Shown piece after piece: positions 54,200 to 62,715 of a stretch of 64,000 nt of DNA. The DNA is from Amycolatopsis decaplanina DSM 44594 (GTDB lineage: Bacteria > Actinomycetota > Actinomycetes > Mycobacteriales > Pseudonocardiaceae), in contig NZ_AOHO01000068.1 in NCBI RefSeq assembly GCF_000342005.1, positions 62,001 through 126,000 of the forward strand, given 5' to 3'. The notes beneath the pieces are model-generated. The model did not search any database. It was not told the origin of the DNA and was given only the letters and a program-made list of their open reading frames with translations. Made by a program: the position numbers and the translations under genes. Numbering within the stretch: the stretch's first letter is position 1; each line of letters opens with the position of its first letter.

Positions 54200-54639
54200 C
54201 ACACACCACGTTTCCCTCCCCGTTCGGCCCAAGCTTACGAGGCCATCCGGACGCCGGTGCGCGAACACCGTCCACACTGCCGACTCGCGGGGTGGGGTGG
54301 CGGCCCAGGCAGGCCGCGAGGAAACGGAGACGCCCGGCGGCGCCTCGACGGCCGGGGACCGGGGCCGCCGGGCGCCGCCCGGCTTCCGGACCCGGCCGCG
54401 TGGGGTACGCCGGGCCCATGAGGGTGACCGAAGGTCGCGCCACCCTCCATCACAAGGCAGGCACTTTCGCTTCACACACGATCCACGCTTGGAACCGGTG
54501 TGAGCGGGTACTCGATGTGCCAGGCCTCTGACGTCGATGTCGTCGGAGTTGCGGGTACTCCGCTGGTTCAAGTAGACAGGATACACCACTTGTGAAACGG
54601 TTTCGAAACGAAATTTCGACCAGCGGAGAGGGCAGGCGG
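54200..54639. promoter_or_regulatory. litR-crtE divergent control region
   Basis: No gene is supported. A 10-bp direct repeat GCGGGTACTC occurs at 54504-54513 and 54551-54560, 47 bp apart. A palindrome-rich AT stretch (GGTTTCGAAACGAAATTTCG) starts near 54599. A possible -10 (GATACA) lies just after GTAGACAG near 54580. These are candidate operator and promoter parts for crtE. Confidence 0.4.
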
Positions 54640-55740
54640 ATGGCGTCGACCATGGCGGCGGAGAAGGCACCGCCGGAGGAGGCGCCAGGCGGGTGGCTGG
54701 ACAGGATCGGCGAGCGCTGCCGAGCAGAGGCACTCGATTACGTTCGAGCCCGCGCCGCCGAACATTTCTCCGGCCGCGGTGAAGGAGAACTCGCGGAAAC
54801 CGTGATCCCCGAGTTCGTCGCCGGCGGGAAGTGTCTCCGCCCGATGTTCGCTTACGTGGGCTGGCTGTGCGGTGAGCCGGAATCCGACGCCGCTCTCCGG
54901 GCGGCCTCGAGCTTGGAGCTGTTGCACTGTTTCGCACTCGCGCAGGACGACGTCATGGACGGTTCCCGGTTTCGCCGCGGCCGTCCCGCCCTGCACGTCC
55001 GTTTCGCCCGATGGCACGCGGAACAGGGCTGGGGCGGGTCTTCCGATCGGTTCGGTGAGTCCGCCGCGACGTTGTCGGGCGATCTCTTCCTGGTCTGGTC
55101 CGAGCGGATGCTGCGTGAATGCGGCTTGACCGCGGAAACACTCGCCAGGGGCTGGCCCCGGTATGACCTGATGCGTGCGGAACTCGCCGTCGGCCAGCTC
55201 GCCGACCTGGTCAACGACGCGCGCTCGCTCCCGGGGTGGGAGGAGCTGCTGGACGTCCTTCGCCGGAAATCGGGCAACTACACCGTCCGCAGGCCGTTGG
55301 AGTTCGGCGCCTCGCTGGCCGGATGCGGGCAGGACGTTCTGGCCGCGCTGGCCGAGTTCGGCGGGCTGATCGGTGAGGCGTTCCAGTTCCGGGACGACCT
55401 GCTGGGGGTGTTCGGCGATCCGGCCGTCACCGGTAAACCCGTCGGCCAGGATCTCCGTGAGCGCAAGGCGTCCAGTGTGGTGGTGCTGGCGGCGGAAATG
55501 GCGGCCCCGCGGCAGCGCGTGGAGCTCGACGAACTGCTCGCGCTTCCCGTCGTGGGCGACGACGCGGTGGCCCGCTGGAGCGAGCTGATCGTCGCGACCG
55601 GAGCCCACGATCGTCTCGGCGAACTCATCCGGGAACGCGCGGACAAGGCGCTGGCCGTCATCGATCCGGCCGTTTTCCCACAGCACGCCGCGGACGCACT
55701 GTCCGTTCTGGCCGCCCGATGCACGGAGCGAGACCAATGA
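54640..55740 (+). CDS. crtE: Geranylgeranyl diphosphate synthase
   Basis: A 366-residue trans-prenyltransferase that makes C20 GGPP from IPP and DMAPP/FPP. The first Asp-rich motif is DDVMD (ALAQDDVMDGS); the second is FRDDLLGVFGDP, a DDxxGxxGD form common in actinomycetes. ATG 54640 has GGAGAGG upstream; GTG 54592 would add 16 residues. It is the first gene of a seven-gene operon with crtI overlapping by ATGA. Confidence 0.92.
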   Translation: MASTMAAEKAPPEEAPGGWLDRIGERCRAEALDYVRARAAEHFSGRGEGELAETVIPEFVAGGKCLRPMFAYVGWLCGEPESDAALRAASSLELLHCFALAQDDVMDGSRFRRGRPALHVRFARWHAEQGWGGSSDRFGESAATLSGDLFLVWSERMLRECGLTAETLARGWPRYDLMRAELAVGQLADLVNDARSLPGWEELLDVLRRKSGNYTVRRPLEFGASLAGCGQDVLAALAEFGGLIGEAFQFRDDLLGVFGDPAVTGKPVGQDLRERKASSVVVLAAEMAAPRQRVELDELLALPVVGDDAVARWSELIVATGAHDRLGELIRERADKALAVIDPAVFPQHAADALSVLAARCTERDQ

Positions 55741-57254
55741 AGACGGTAACCGGCCGGACAGACCGGGTGGTCGTCGTCGGAGCGGGCTTGTCGGGTCTCG
55801 CGGCGGCTTTGCACCTGGCCGGGCGTGGCCGCGAGGTCGTCGTCGTCGAGCGGGATCCGGGTCCTGGCGGCCGTGCGGGGCGGATCGAGCGCAAGGGCTA
55901 CCGGCTCGACACCGGGCCCACCGTGCTGACCATGCCCTCGATCCTCGAGGAAACTTTCGGCGCCGTCGGCGCGGAACTGTCCGCCGAACTACCGCTCACA
56001 CGGCTCGACCCGGCGTACCTCGCCCAGTTCGCGGACGGCAGCAGTCTTCCCGTCCGCTCCGACGCCGCGGCGATGACGGACGCGGTCCGGGAGTTCGCCG
56101 GTCCCGCCGAGGCCGCGGGATACCTCCGCTTGCGCGACTGGCTGACCCGGCTTTACCGCGTCGAATTCACCCGGTTCATCGACGCGAACATCGACTCCCC
56201 CTTGGGCATGCTCCACCCCGATCTGGCACGACTGGTGGCACTGGGCGGATTCCGGCGGCTGGATGCCAAAATCGGCGCCTTTCTGTCCGATGAGCGCCTG
56301 AAGCGGGTCTTCACCTTCCAAGCGCTTTACGCCGGCGAATCACCGATGCGGGCTTTGGCTCTCTACGCGGTCATCGCCTACATGGACACCGTGGGCGGGG
56401 TGTACTTCCCGCCCGGAGGCGTGGCCGCGCTCCCCGAGGCACTGGCACGGGTCGCCGCCGCGCACGGAGTCACCTTCCACTACGGCGACGCCGTGCGCAC
56501 GCTCGAACGCGAAGGCCGCCGGATCACCGCCGTCCGCACAGCGGGCGGTGACCGTCATCCTTGTGACGCCGTCGTGCTGACGAGCGAGCTGGCGGAGAGC
56601 TACCGGCTGCTGGGCCGGCTCCCCCGGCGGCCGGTTCCGCTGCGCCCGGCCCCGTCGGCTCTGGTCGTGCACGCCGGCGGTCCCGGAGACGGCTCCGACG
56701 TCGCGCACCACACCATTTCCTTCGGGCGAGGGTGGCGATCGACGTTCGACGAGCTCATCACCGCCGGGCGCCGCATGACCGACCCCTCTCTGCTGATCAC
56801 CAGGCCTACCGCCACCGATCCCGGGCTGGCCCCGGCGGGCCGTCAGCTCTACTCGATCCTCGCCCCGGTACCGAATCTCGACCGCGGCCCGGCCGATTGG
56901 GCCACCGAAGCGGAGCCGTATGCGGAAGAGATTCTCGCGGTGGCACGCGAACGACTGCTTCCGGACTTCGAACCCGAGTTCACCGAGGTCATCAGTCCTG
57001 CCGACTGGGCTGCCCGTGGACTCGTCGCCGGCACCCCTTTCAGTTACGCGCATTCCTTCGCCCAGACAGGGCCCTTCAGGCCCAGAAACCTCCCTCGTGG
57101 CACCGAAAACGTGGTCCTCGCCGGAGGCGCGACGGTACCGGGAGTGGGTGTGCCGACCGTGCTGATATCGGGCCGGCTCGCCGCCGACCGGATCACCGGA
57201 GCGCCGGAGCAGCGCTCGCGGATCCTCGATCTCGCGACAGAGGAGGCCCGATGA
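55737..57254 (+). CDS. crtI: Phytoene desaturase
   Basis: A 505-residue CrtI-type FAD enzyme converting phytoene to lycopene. It has the dinucleotide motif VVVVGAGLSGLAAALHLAGR, GRAGRIERKGYRLDTGPTVL, PPGGVAALPEALA and the C-terminal signature NVVLAGGATVPGVGVPTVLI. The ATG overlaps the crtE stop and its stop overlaps crtB. Confidence 0.95.
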   Translation: MKTVTGRTDRVVVVGAGLSGLAAALHLAGRGREVVVVERDPGPGGRAGRIERKGYRLDTGPTVLTMPSILEETFGAVGAELSAELPLTRLDPAYLAQFADGSSLPVRSDAAAMTDAVREFAGPAEAAGYLRLRDWLTRLYRVEFTRFIDANIDSPLGMLHPDLARLVALGGFRRLDAKIGAFLSDERLKRVFTFQALYAGESPMRALALYAVIAYMDTVGGVYFPPGGVAALPEALARVAAAHGVTFHYGDAVRTLEREGRRITAVRTAGGDRHPCDAVVLTSELAESYRLLGRLPRRPVPLRPAPSALVVHAGGPGDGSDVAHHTISFGRGWRSTFDELITAGRRMTDPSLLITRPTATDPGLAPAGRQLYSILAPVPNLDRGPADWATEAEPYAEEILAVARERLLPDFEPEFTEVISPADWAARGLVAGTPFSYAHSFAQTGPFRPRNLPRGTENVVLAGGATVPGVGVPTVLISGRLAADRITGAPEQRSRILDLATEEAR

Positions 57255-58207
57255 CCCGCCGCGAACTCGACGCCGCCGGGATTCACGATCCCGGCCTGCG
57301 CTCCGCCTACACCTGGTGCCGCGAGGTGAATGCCCGGCACGGCCGCACGTATTTCCTGGCCACACGTATGTTGACGCCGCCCCAGCGCCCGGCGATCCAC
57401 GCGCTCTACGGTTTCGCGCGGTGGCTCGACGACATCGTCGACGAACCCGAGCCCGGCGCTACGCCGCAATCGGTTGCCGCACGTCTGTCCGAAGTGGAGG
57501 ACCGCTTCCTCGGCGACCTTTCCACCGGAACGAGCGACGACCCCTTGCTGACCGCGGTGATCGACACCGCCACCCGATTCGATCTGGAGGAGAAGCTTTT
57601 CCGTGCCTTCTTCACCTCGATGCGGATGGACCTGAGCGTGACCGACTACGCGACACGTCAGGATCTCGACGTCTACGTGCACGGGTCGGCGGAGGTGATC
57701 GGCCTTCAAGTGCTTCCCGTGCTCGGCGCCGTATCGAGTCGTGACGAGGCGGCGCCGCGAGCCGCGGCGTTGGGCAAGGCGTTCCAATTGACGAACTTCC
57801 TTCGTGACGTCGCCGAGGATTTCCAGCGTGGACGCGTTTACCTGCCCGCCGACGAACTCAAGGAACACGGCGTCGATCGTGACCGGCTGTCCTGGTGCGC
57901 CGAGCACGGTCGCGCGGACGCGTCCGTGCGAGCCGCCATCCGGGATCAGATCGCCAGGACGCGGCGCGTCTACGCCGAGGCACGGCCGGGAATCGCGATG
58001 CTGCACCCCGTTTCGCGGCCCTGCGTGGCCACCGCCGCGGCACTGTACGGACGGATTCTCGACCGGATCGAACGCGCGGACCACGACGTCTTCGTCCGCC
58101 GGGCGAAGGTGCCCAGAAGCCGCAGACTCGCCGTCGCGTGCGGCGCCTTGGCACGTTCGCAGTGGGCACGCCGGCGGCATCCCGCTCCCCCAGCGGTGGT
58201 GGGCTGA
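57251..58207 (+). CDS. crtB: Phytoene synthase
   Basis: A 318-residue squalene/phytoene synthase condensing two GGPP. Both Asp-rich motifs are present, in FARWLDDIVDEP and TNFLRDVAEDFQRGRVYLP. The ATG overlaps the crtI stop (ATGA). Confidence 0.95.
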   Translation: MTRRELDAAGIHDPGLRSAYTWCREVNARHGRTYFLATRMLTPPQRPAIHALYGFARWLDDIVDEPEPGATPQSVAARLSEVEDRFLGDLSTGTSDDPLLTAVIDTATRFDLEEKLFRAFFTSMRMDLSVTDYATRQDLDVYVHGSAEVIGLQVLPVLGAVSSRDEAAPRAAALGKAFQLTNFLRDVAEDFQRGRVYLPADELKEHGVDRDRLSWCAEHGRADASVRAAIRDQIARTRRVYAEARPGIAMLHPVSRPCVATAAALYGRILDRIERADHDVFVRRAKVPRSRRLAVACGALARSQWARRRHPAPPAVVG

Positions 58208-58552
58208 ATGGGCAAGGCGGAATACTTGATCGTGCTGGCGGCGTGCGTCCTGGTGACCCTGCCGTTGGAGGCCGCCGGCGCACGCGTCTACCGGCGACCG
58301 AAACGCCTCGCCCGCGCGGTCCTTCCGATGGCGGCCGTCTTCCTCGTGTGGGACGCCCTGGCGATCGCCGGTGGCGTCTGGCACTACGCACCGGAGTTCG
58401 TCACCGGCATCCACGCCCCGTTCTCCGTCCCCCTGGAGGAAATCCTCTTCTTCGTGGTCATCCCGGTGTGCGGACTTCTGACCTACGAGATGGTCCAGCT
58501 CACGCTCACCGTGTTCCAGCGACGGGGAGACCGGCGGGCGGCCCGGCGATGA
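58208..58552 (+). CDS. crtYc: Lycopene cyclase subunit, CrtYc type
   Basis: A 114-residue membrane protein with three hydrophobic segments and PLEEILFFVVIPVCGLLTYE, the PxE(E/D) motif of heterodimeric lycopene cyclases. It starts directly after the crtB stop. It acts with CrtYd to close the beta-ionone rings. Confidence 0.92.
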   Translation: MGKAEYLIVLAACVLVTLPLEAAGARVYRRPKRLARAVLPMAAVFLVWDALAIAGGVWHYAPEFVTGIHAPFSVPLEEILFFVVIPVCGLLTYEMVQLTLTVFQRRGDRRAARR

Positions 58553-58863
58553 TCCCCTGGGGCTACACCGTTCCGGCGGTCACCGCGGTGATCGCCGTCG
58601 TCCTGCTCGAACTGGCCGTCTTGAAGACGGGCTTGTTCCGCAAGCTCGCCTACTGGCTCACGATGGCCATCGTCACCGGCTTCCAGATCCCGGTCGACGG
58701 CTGGCTGACGAAACTGTCCGCCCCGATCGTCCTGTACGCGCCCGAGCACACCACCGGCTGGCGTTTCCCCTGGGACATCCCGGTCGAGGACTTCCTTTTC
58801 GGCTTCGCGCTGGTGACCGCCGTCCTGCTCCTGTGGGAACGGGACCGGGAGGAGGCGCGATGA
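58549..58863 (+). CDS. crtYd: Lycopene cyclase subunit, CrtYd type
   Basis: A 104-residue membrane protein with the second cyclase motif IPVEDFLFGFALVTAVLLLW. Its ATG overlaps the crtYc stop. Two small subunits fit the actinobacterial split cyclase and a beta-carotene product. Confidence 0.92.
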   Translation: MIPWGYTVPAVTAVIAVVLLELAVLKTGLFRKLAYWLTMAIVTGFQIPVDGWLTKLSAPIVLYAPEHTTGWRFPWDIPVEDFLFGFALVTAVLLLWERDREEAR

Positions 58864-59591
58864 CGGCAATGGAACGGAACGGGCTTCCGCGAGCGGTCGT
58901 GCCATCGGCCTTCGACACCGAAGCACGCTGGTACGACCGCCTGGTCGCCGCCAATCCCGGCTATCACGAACATCTGCGGCTCTCCGCGCGCCGTCTCGGC
59001 CTGCCCTCGGACGCGGGCGGCCTGCGACTGCTGGACGCGGGGTGCGGAACCGGCGCTTCCACCGCCGCCCTGCTCTCGGTCGCGCCCGGCGCCCGGATCA
59101 CGGCTTTCGACGCTTCCGCCGAGATGCTGGCCCGGGCACGGGCCAAGGTTTGGCCCGCCGGAGTCGAATTCCTCCACACCCCCGTCGAAGAACTGGCCGG
59201 TGTGCGGGGGCCGTTCGATGCCATCATCTCCGCGTACCTGCTCCGCAACCTCGCCGATCCCACCGCGGGTTTACGCCGCCTTCGAACCCTTCTTCGCCCC
59301 GGAGGACGAATCGCTGTCCACGAGTACTCCGTCCGCGACTCCCGCCGCGCCCGCTGGATCTGGAACGCGGTGTGCGCGGGTGTGATCATCCCGCTCGGCA
59401 AAGTCACCACCGGCGACGCGACGCTCTATCGCCACCTTCGCCGCAGTGTCCTCGAATTCGACGGGCTCGGTTCACTCACTCAGCGCCTCCACGATGCCGG
59501 ATTCACCGACGTCCGCACCGGATCGGTACACGGCTGGCAGAAAGGCATCGTGCACACCGTTCTCGGAACGAATCCCCCGGAGACTTCGTGA
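58860..59591 (+). CDS. SAM-dependent methyltransferase (UbiE-like) in crt operon
   Basis: A 243-residue class I methyltransferase with LRLLDAGCGTGASTAALL, the acidic end in ITAFDASAEML and the post-I region AIISAYLLRNLAD. It overlaps crtYd and crtU by ATGA and GTGA. Similar genes occur in aromatic-carotenoid clusters, but the substrate is not established. Codon 138 is TTA (59271-59273), unusual for an operon interior and a possible bldA brake. Confidence 0.85.
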   Translation: MTAMERNGLPRAVVPSAFDTEARWYDRLVAANPGYHEHLRLSARRLGLPSDAGGLRLLDAGCGTGASTAALLSVAPGARITAFDASAEMLARARAKVWPAGVEFLHTPVEELAGVRGPFDAIISAYLLRNLADPTAGLRRLRTLLRPGGRIAVHEYSVRDSRRARWIWNAVCAGVIIPLGKVTTGDATLYRHLRRSVLEFDGLGSLTQRLHDAGFTDVRTGSVHGWQKGIVHTVLGTNPPETS

Positions 59592-61138
59592 ACCCACGTC
59601 CTGGACTTGATCCCCGTATCGTCACGAAGCTGGCGGTACCCGGCCTGTCCGACGCGGGCCGGCTCGGACGGCGTCCCACCACGGCCGTCGTCGGCGGTGG
59701 GATAGCCGGCCTGACCGCCGCGACCGCGCTCGCCGAACGGGGCGTCGACGTCACCGTCTTCGAACGGGAAGACCACCTGGGCGGACGGGTCGGTGGCTGG
59801 CCGGAGCGGCTGCCCGACGGCACAACGGTGACCATGAGCCGGGGCTTCCACGCCTTTTTCCGCCAGTACTACAACCTCCGCGCCCTGCTCGAACGAACCG
59901 ACCCGCGTCTCGAGCGGCTGACACCGCTCACCGACTACCCGCTGCTCGACGCGCAGGGGCGGACGGACACCTTCGCCGGACTGCCACGCACCCCACCCTG
60001 GAACGCCCTGGCCTTCGCCTGGCGCAGCCCCACCTTCACCCCACGCGACCTCCTGCGTCTCAACGGCCGCAGGGCGCTGCCGCTGGCGACGGTGAGTGTG
60101 CCGGAAACCTACGACCGGCTCGACCGGATCGACGCCTCGACCTTCCTCGAATCGATCAACTTCCCCGCGGCCGCCCGGCATCTCGCCTTCGAAGTCTTCT
60201 CACGCAGCTTCTTCGCGGACCCGCACGATCTGTCCGCGGCGGAACTGGCGACGATGTTCCACCTGTACTTCCTCGGCTCCAGCGAGGGTCTCGTCTTCGA
60301 CGTGCCGACCGACCCGTTCCCGCAAGCGCTCTGGGACCCGCTCGCCGGTTACCTCGCCGCCCGGCGAGTCGACATCCGCACCGGCGCGGGCGTCACCGCT
60401 CTTCAGCGCACTCCCGACGGCTTCGAAATCGAAACCGGCGACCGGACGGAACACTTCGACGCCACGGTGCTCGCCTGTGACCCGGACGGGCTGCGCCGGA
60501 TCGTCGCCGCGTCACCGGGCATCGGAACGGATACCTGGCGCGACGACATCGCCGCCTTGCGCACCGCGCCGCCGTTCCTGGTGCGGCGACTATGGCTCGA
60601 CCGCCCCGTGGACTCCGCGCGACCGCCCTTTCTCGGTACCGGGAGTGTGCCACCACTCGACAACGTCAGCCTGCTCGACCGGTACGAAGGAGAAGCCCGC
60701 CGCTGGGCCGCACGCACCGGCGGCTCGGTGGTCGAACTCCACGCCTACGCGGCGACCACAGGCGACACCGAGAGCCTGGTCAAGGCCGTCGACGCACGGC
60801 TCCACGAGATCTACCCGGAAACCGGGGCCGCCCGTATCTCCGGGGAGATCACGCTGTGGCGAGAGGATTGCCCCATGTTCGGCATCGGCCACTTCGCCAG
60901 GCGTCCCACCGTCGAAACCCCGGACCCGGCGCTGGCCCTGGCGGGTGACGGCATCCGGATCGATCTCCCGGTCGCCCTCATGGAACGCGCGGCCGCCACG
61001 GGCTGGGAGGCGGCCAACATTCTCCTTGAGCGCTGGGGACTCGAAGGTCACCCGCTGCGCTCCGTCCCCAACAAGGGCCGGATCGAATTGCTGAACCGGC
61101 TCGCGGCGTCGAAGTACTTCGGCGGGGGCCGCCCGTGA
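59588..61138 (+). CDS. crtU: Beta-carotene desaturase/methylase (isorenieratene synthase)
   Basis: A 516-residue FAD protein of the CrtU type, which turns beta-ionone rings into aromatic rings with methyl migration. The dinucleotide motif is TTAVVGGGIAGLTAATALAE, then MSRGFHAFFRQYYNLRALL and the C-terminal DLPVALMERAAATGWEAANI are CrtU features. GTG 59588 overlaps the previous stop. It predicts isorenieratene or a related aromatic carotenoid. Confidence 0.92.
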   Translation: MNPRPGLDPRIVTKLAVPGLSDAGRLGRRPTTAVVGGGIAGLTAATALAERGVDVTVFEREDHLGGRVGGWPERLPDGTTVTMSRGFHAFFRQYYNLRALLERTDPRLERLTPLTDYPLLDAQGRTDTFAGLPRTPPWNALAFAWRSPTFTPRDLLRLNGRRALPLATVSVPETYDRLDRIDASTFLESINFPAAARHLAFEVFSRSFFADPHDLSAAELATMFHLYFLGSSEGLVFDVPTDPFPQALWDPLAGYLAARRVDIRTGAGVTALQRTPDGFEIETGDRTEHFDATVLACDPDGLRRIVAASPGIGTDTWRDDIAALRTAPPFLVRRLWLDRPVDSARPPFLGTGSVPPLDNVSLLDRYEGEARRWAARTGGSVVELHAYAATTGDTESLVKAVDARLHEIYPETGAARISGEITLWREDCPMFGIGHFARRPTVETPDPALALAGDGIRIDLPVALMERAAATGWEAANILLERWGLEGHPLRSVPNKGRIELLNRLAASKYFGGGRP

Positions 61139-61341
61139 TCGCGACCGGCGACATCCACGCAGTGTCCGCGCGACCGAAGACGACCGACCGGCAAGCCATC
61201 AGGCGGTAGGTTGCTCCTTAGGCTCCTGTCGCCACGCGGTGGTCGTGGTGCTCACCCCGGCTCGTCTCGTGAACGGCGGTGTCCTGGCCCTCACGATCGT
61301 ATTCTTCCTCCTGGCCAAGGGAAACGGAAAGGAACGTCCGA

Positions 61342-62169
61342 GTGACCGCACTTCACCGGTGGGCGGACACGCTCGCCGCGTGGGCCATCCCACCCGAAAT
61401 CCTGGCGGCGGCGCCCGAGTCACCGTGGGTACTGCCCCGCCAGGTGTTCGAACGGCGCGCGGACGCCCAGATCGCCGCGCCGACCGGCGAAACCCACGCC
61501 GCCGCTCGGGCGGCACTGGCCGAACCAGGTTCCGTGCTCGACGTCGGCGCGGCGGCCGGAGCGACGAGCCTGCCCCTTCTCGGACGGGTCCCCGTCCTGG
61601 AACTGACGGCGGTCGACGCGGACGGCGAACTGCTGACCGGGTTCGCCGCACGGGCCGCCGATCTCGGTCTGCCCTCGACCATCCTTTCCGGACGGTGGCC
61701 GGACCTCGCGGACGAGACCCCGGTCGCCGACGTCGTGTTGTGCGGCAACGTCGTCTACAACCTCGCCGACCTCGCCCCGTTCCTGCACGCGCTGACCACG
61801 CACGCCCGGCGACGAGTGATCGTCGAAGTGGCCGCGGCGCACCCGCTCACCGAGCTGAACCCGTTGTGGCGGCGCTTCCACGACATCGAGCGCCCCGCGG
61901 GCCCCACCGCCGACGACTTCCTGGCCACCCTCGGCGAACTGGGCGTCGAGCCCACGGTCGCCCGGTGGCGACGTCGACCGGAAGCGGAGTACGCCACCTT
62001 CGCCGAGCTGACCGACGTCACTCGAAGGCGGCTCTGCCTGCCCGCCGACACCGAGACCGAGGTGGCCGCCGCGCTACGCGAACTCGGCGTGGATCCCGCG
62101 CTGCCACCGGATCTGGGCTCGTCCGGCCGCGAACTGGTGACGGTCAGCTGGCCAGGCAGGGGTGTTTGA
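61342..62169 (+). CDS. SAM-dependent methyltransferase
   Basis: A 275-residue protein with the SAM loop GSVLDVGAAAGATSLPLLGR, the acidic end LTAVDADGELL and the region VADVVLCGNVVYNLADLAPF. GTG 61342 follows AAAGGAA by seven bases. It is 200 bp after crtU and may have its own promoter, so a link to pigment synthesis is uncertain. The substrate is unknown. Confidence 0.82.
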   Translation: MTALHRWADTLAAWAIPPEILAAAPESPWVLPRQVFERRADAQIAAPTGETHAAARAALAEPGSVLDVGAAAGATSLPLLGRVPVLELTAVDADGELLTGFAARAADLGLPSTILSGRWPDLADETPVADVVLCGNVVYNLADLAPFLHALTTHARRRVIVEVAAAHPLTELNPLWRRFHDIERPAGPTADDFLATLGELGVEPTVARWRRRPEAEYATFAELTDVTRRRLCLPADTETEVAAALRELGVDPALPPDLGSSGRELVTVSWPGRGV

Positions 62170-62449
62170 CGGCCGCTCCAGGAGGCGCTGCCCGAGCCTG
62201 GGCACGCCGTGATGGCTGCCGACGTGGTCGAGCAGCGGCATCGTTCCGCCCGCACGCGCGACCCCAGCGTTCAGGCCACGGTGTCGAACGAACCCTCCGG
62301 AAACTGCGGAGCCCGCGCGTCGGCTCCCCGCGGATCCGGTCGGCCATTTGCGGCTTCTGCTGGGCGGACCGGAATTCCCGCCGATACGGGTGTCGTGGAA
62401 CCAGGTTGAAACCGGACTCGGACCAGCGCTACTCCAGCTTCCTCCATTT

Positions 62450-62538
62450 GAGGGGTAAGGCAAAGGTGGCAGGTTGTGAGGGCATGTCGCGAAAGCCACG
62501 TTCGCGACGTTGGATGTCCTGAAAGTGGCTTTCGCGAC
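62450..62538. repeat. Second copy of the nested repeat element
   Basis: It begins with GAGGGGTAAGGCAAAGGTGG, nearly the outer arm found at 13962-13981. It continues with hairpin arms GTCGCGAAAGCCAC (62486-62499) and GTGGCTTTCGCGAC (62525-62538), which share the inner-arm core with the 13988 hairpin. Confidence 0.7.
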
Positions 62539-62544
62539 GTTGAC

Positions 62545-62580
62545 GGTGGCGGTGGCGGGGGCGGTGGCGGTGGCGGTGGC
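62545..62580. repeat. GGTGGC hexamer tandem repeat
   Basis: Six consecutive 6-bp units; five are GGTGGC and the third is GGGGGC. It is probably a slippage product. Confidence 0.8.
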
Positions 62581-62636
62581 AGGGCGCATGGTCGGCCCAG
62601 GTGGTCGGCCAGGCGACCTGAGCGACGCAGCGTGGT

Positions 62637-62688
62637 GGCCTCGTGAGTGGTAAAGACGGTTCTAACCGTCTTTACCACTCACGAGGCC
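62637..62688. repeat. 25-bp perfect hairpin
   Basis: Arms 62637-62661 and 62664-62688 are exact complements (core CTCGTGAGTGGTAAAGACGG) with a 2-base loop. It lies just beyond the 3' end of the TPR gene and shares the CGTGAGTG arm and TTCTAAC turn with the 49259 repeat, so it is a family member and may also act as a terminator. Confidence 0.8.
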
Positions 62689-62715
62689 CGCCACCAGGCC
62701 TGAGGACCACCCTGC

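Larger units (their letters stand above)
62170..62715. other. Intergenic region with repeat elements
   Basis: No gene is supported. It contains a GAGGGGTAAGGCAAAGGTGG motif at 62450-62469 with a hairpin at 62486-62538, a hexamer tandem repeat and a 25-bp perfect hairpin, listed separately. Confidence 0.6.

Noticed and set aside
61239-62522. Long plus-strand frame overlapping the last methyltransferase
   Set aside because: Arg/Pro-rich shadow; the overlapping frame holds all SAM-binding motifs.
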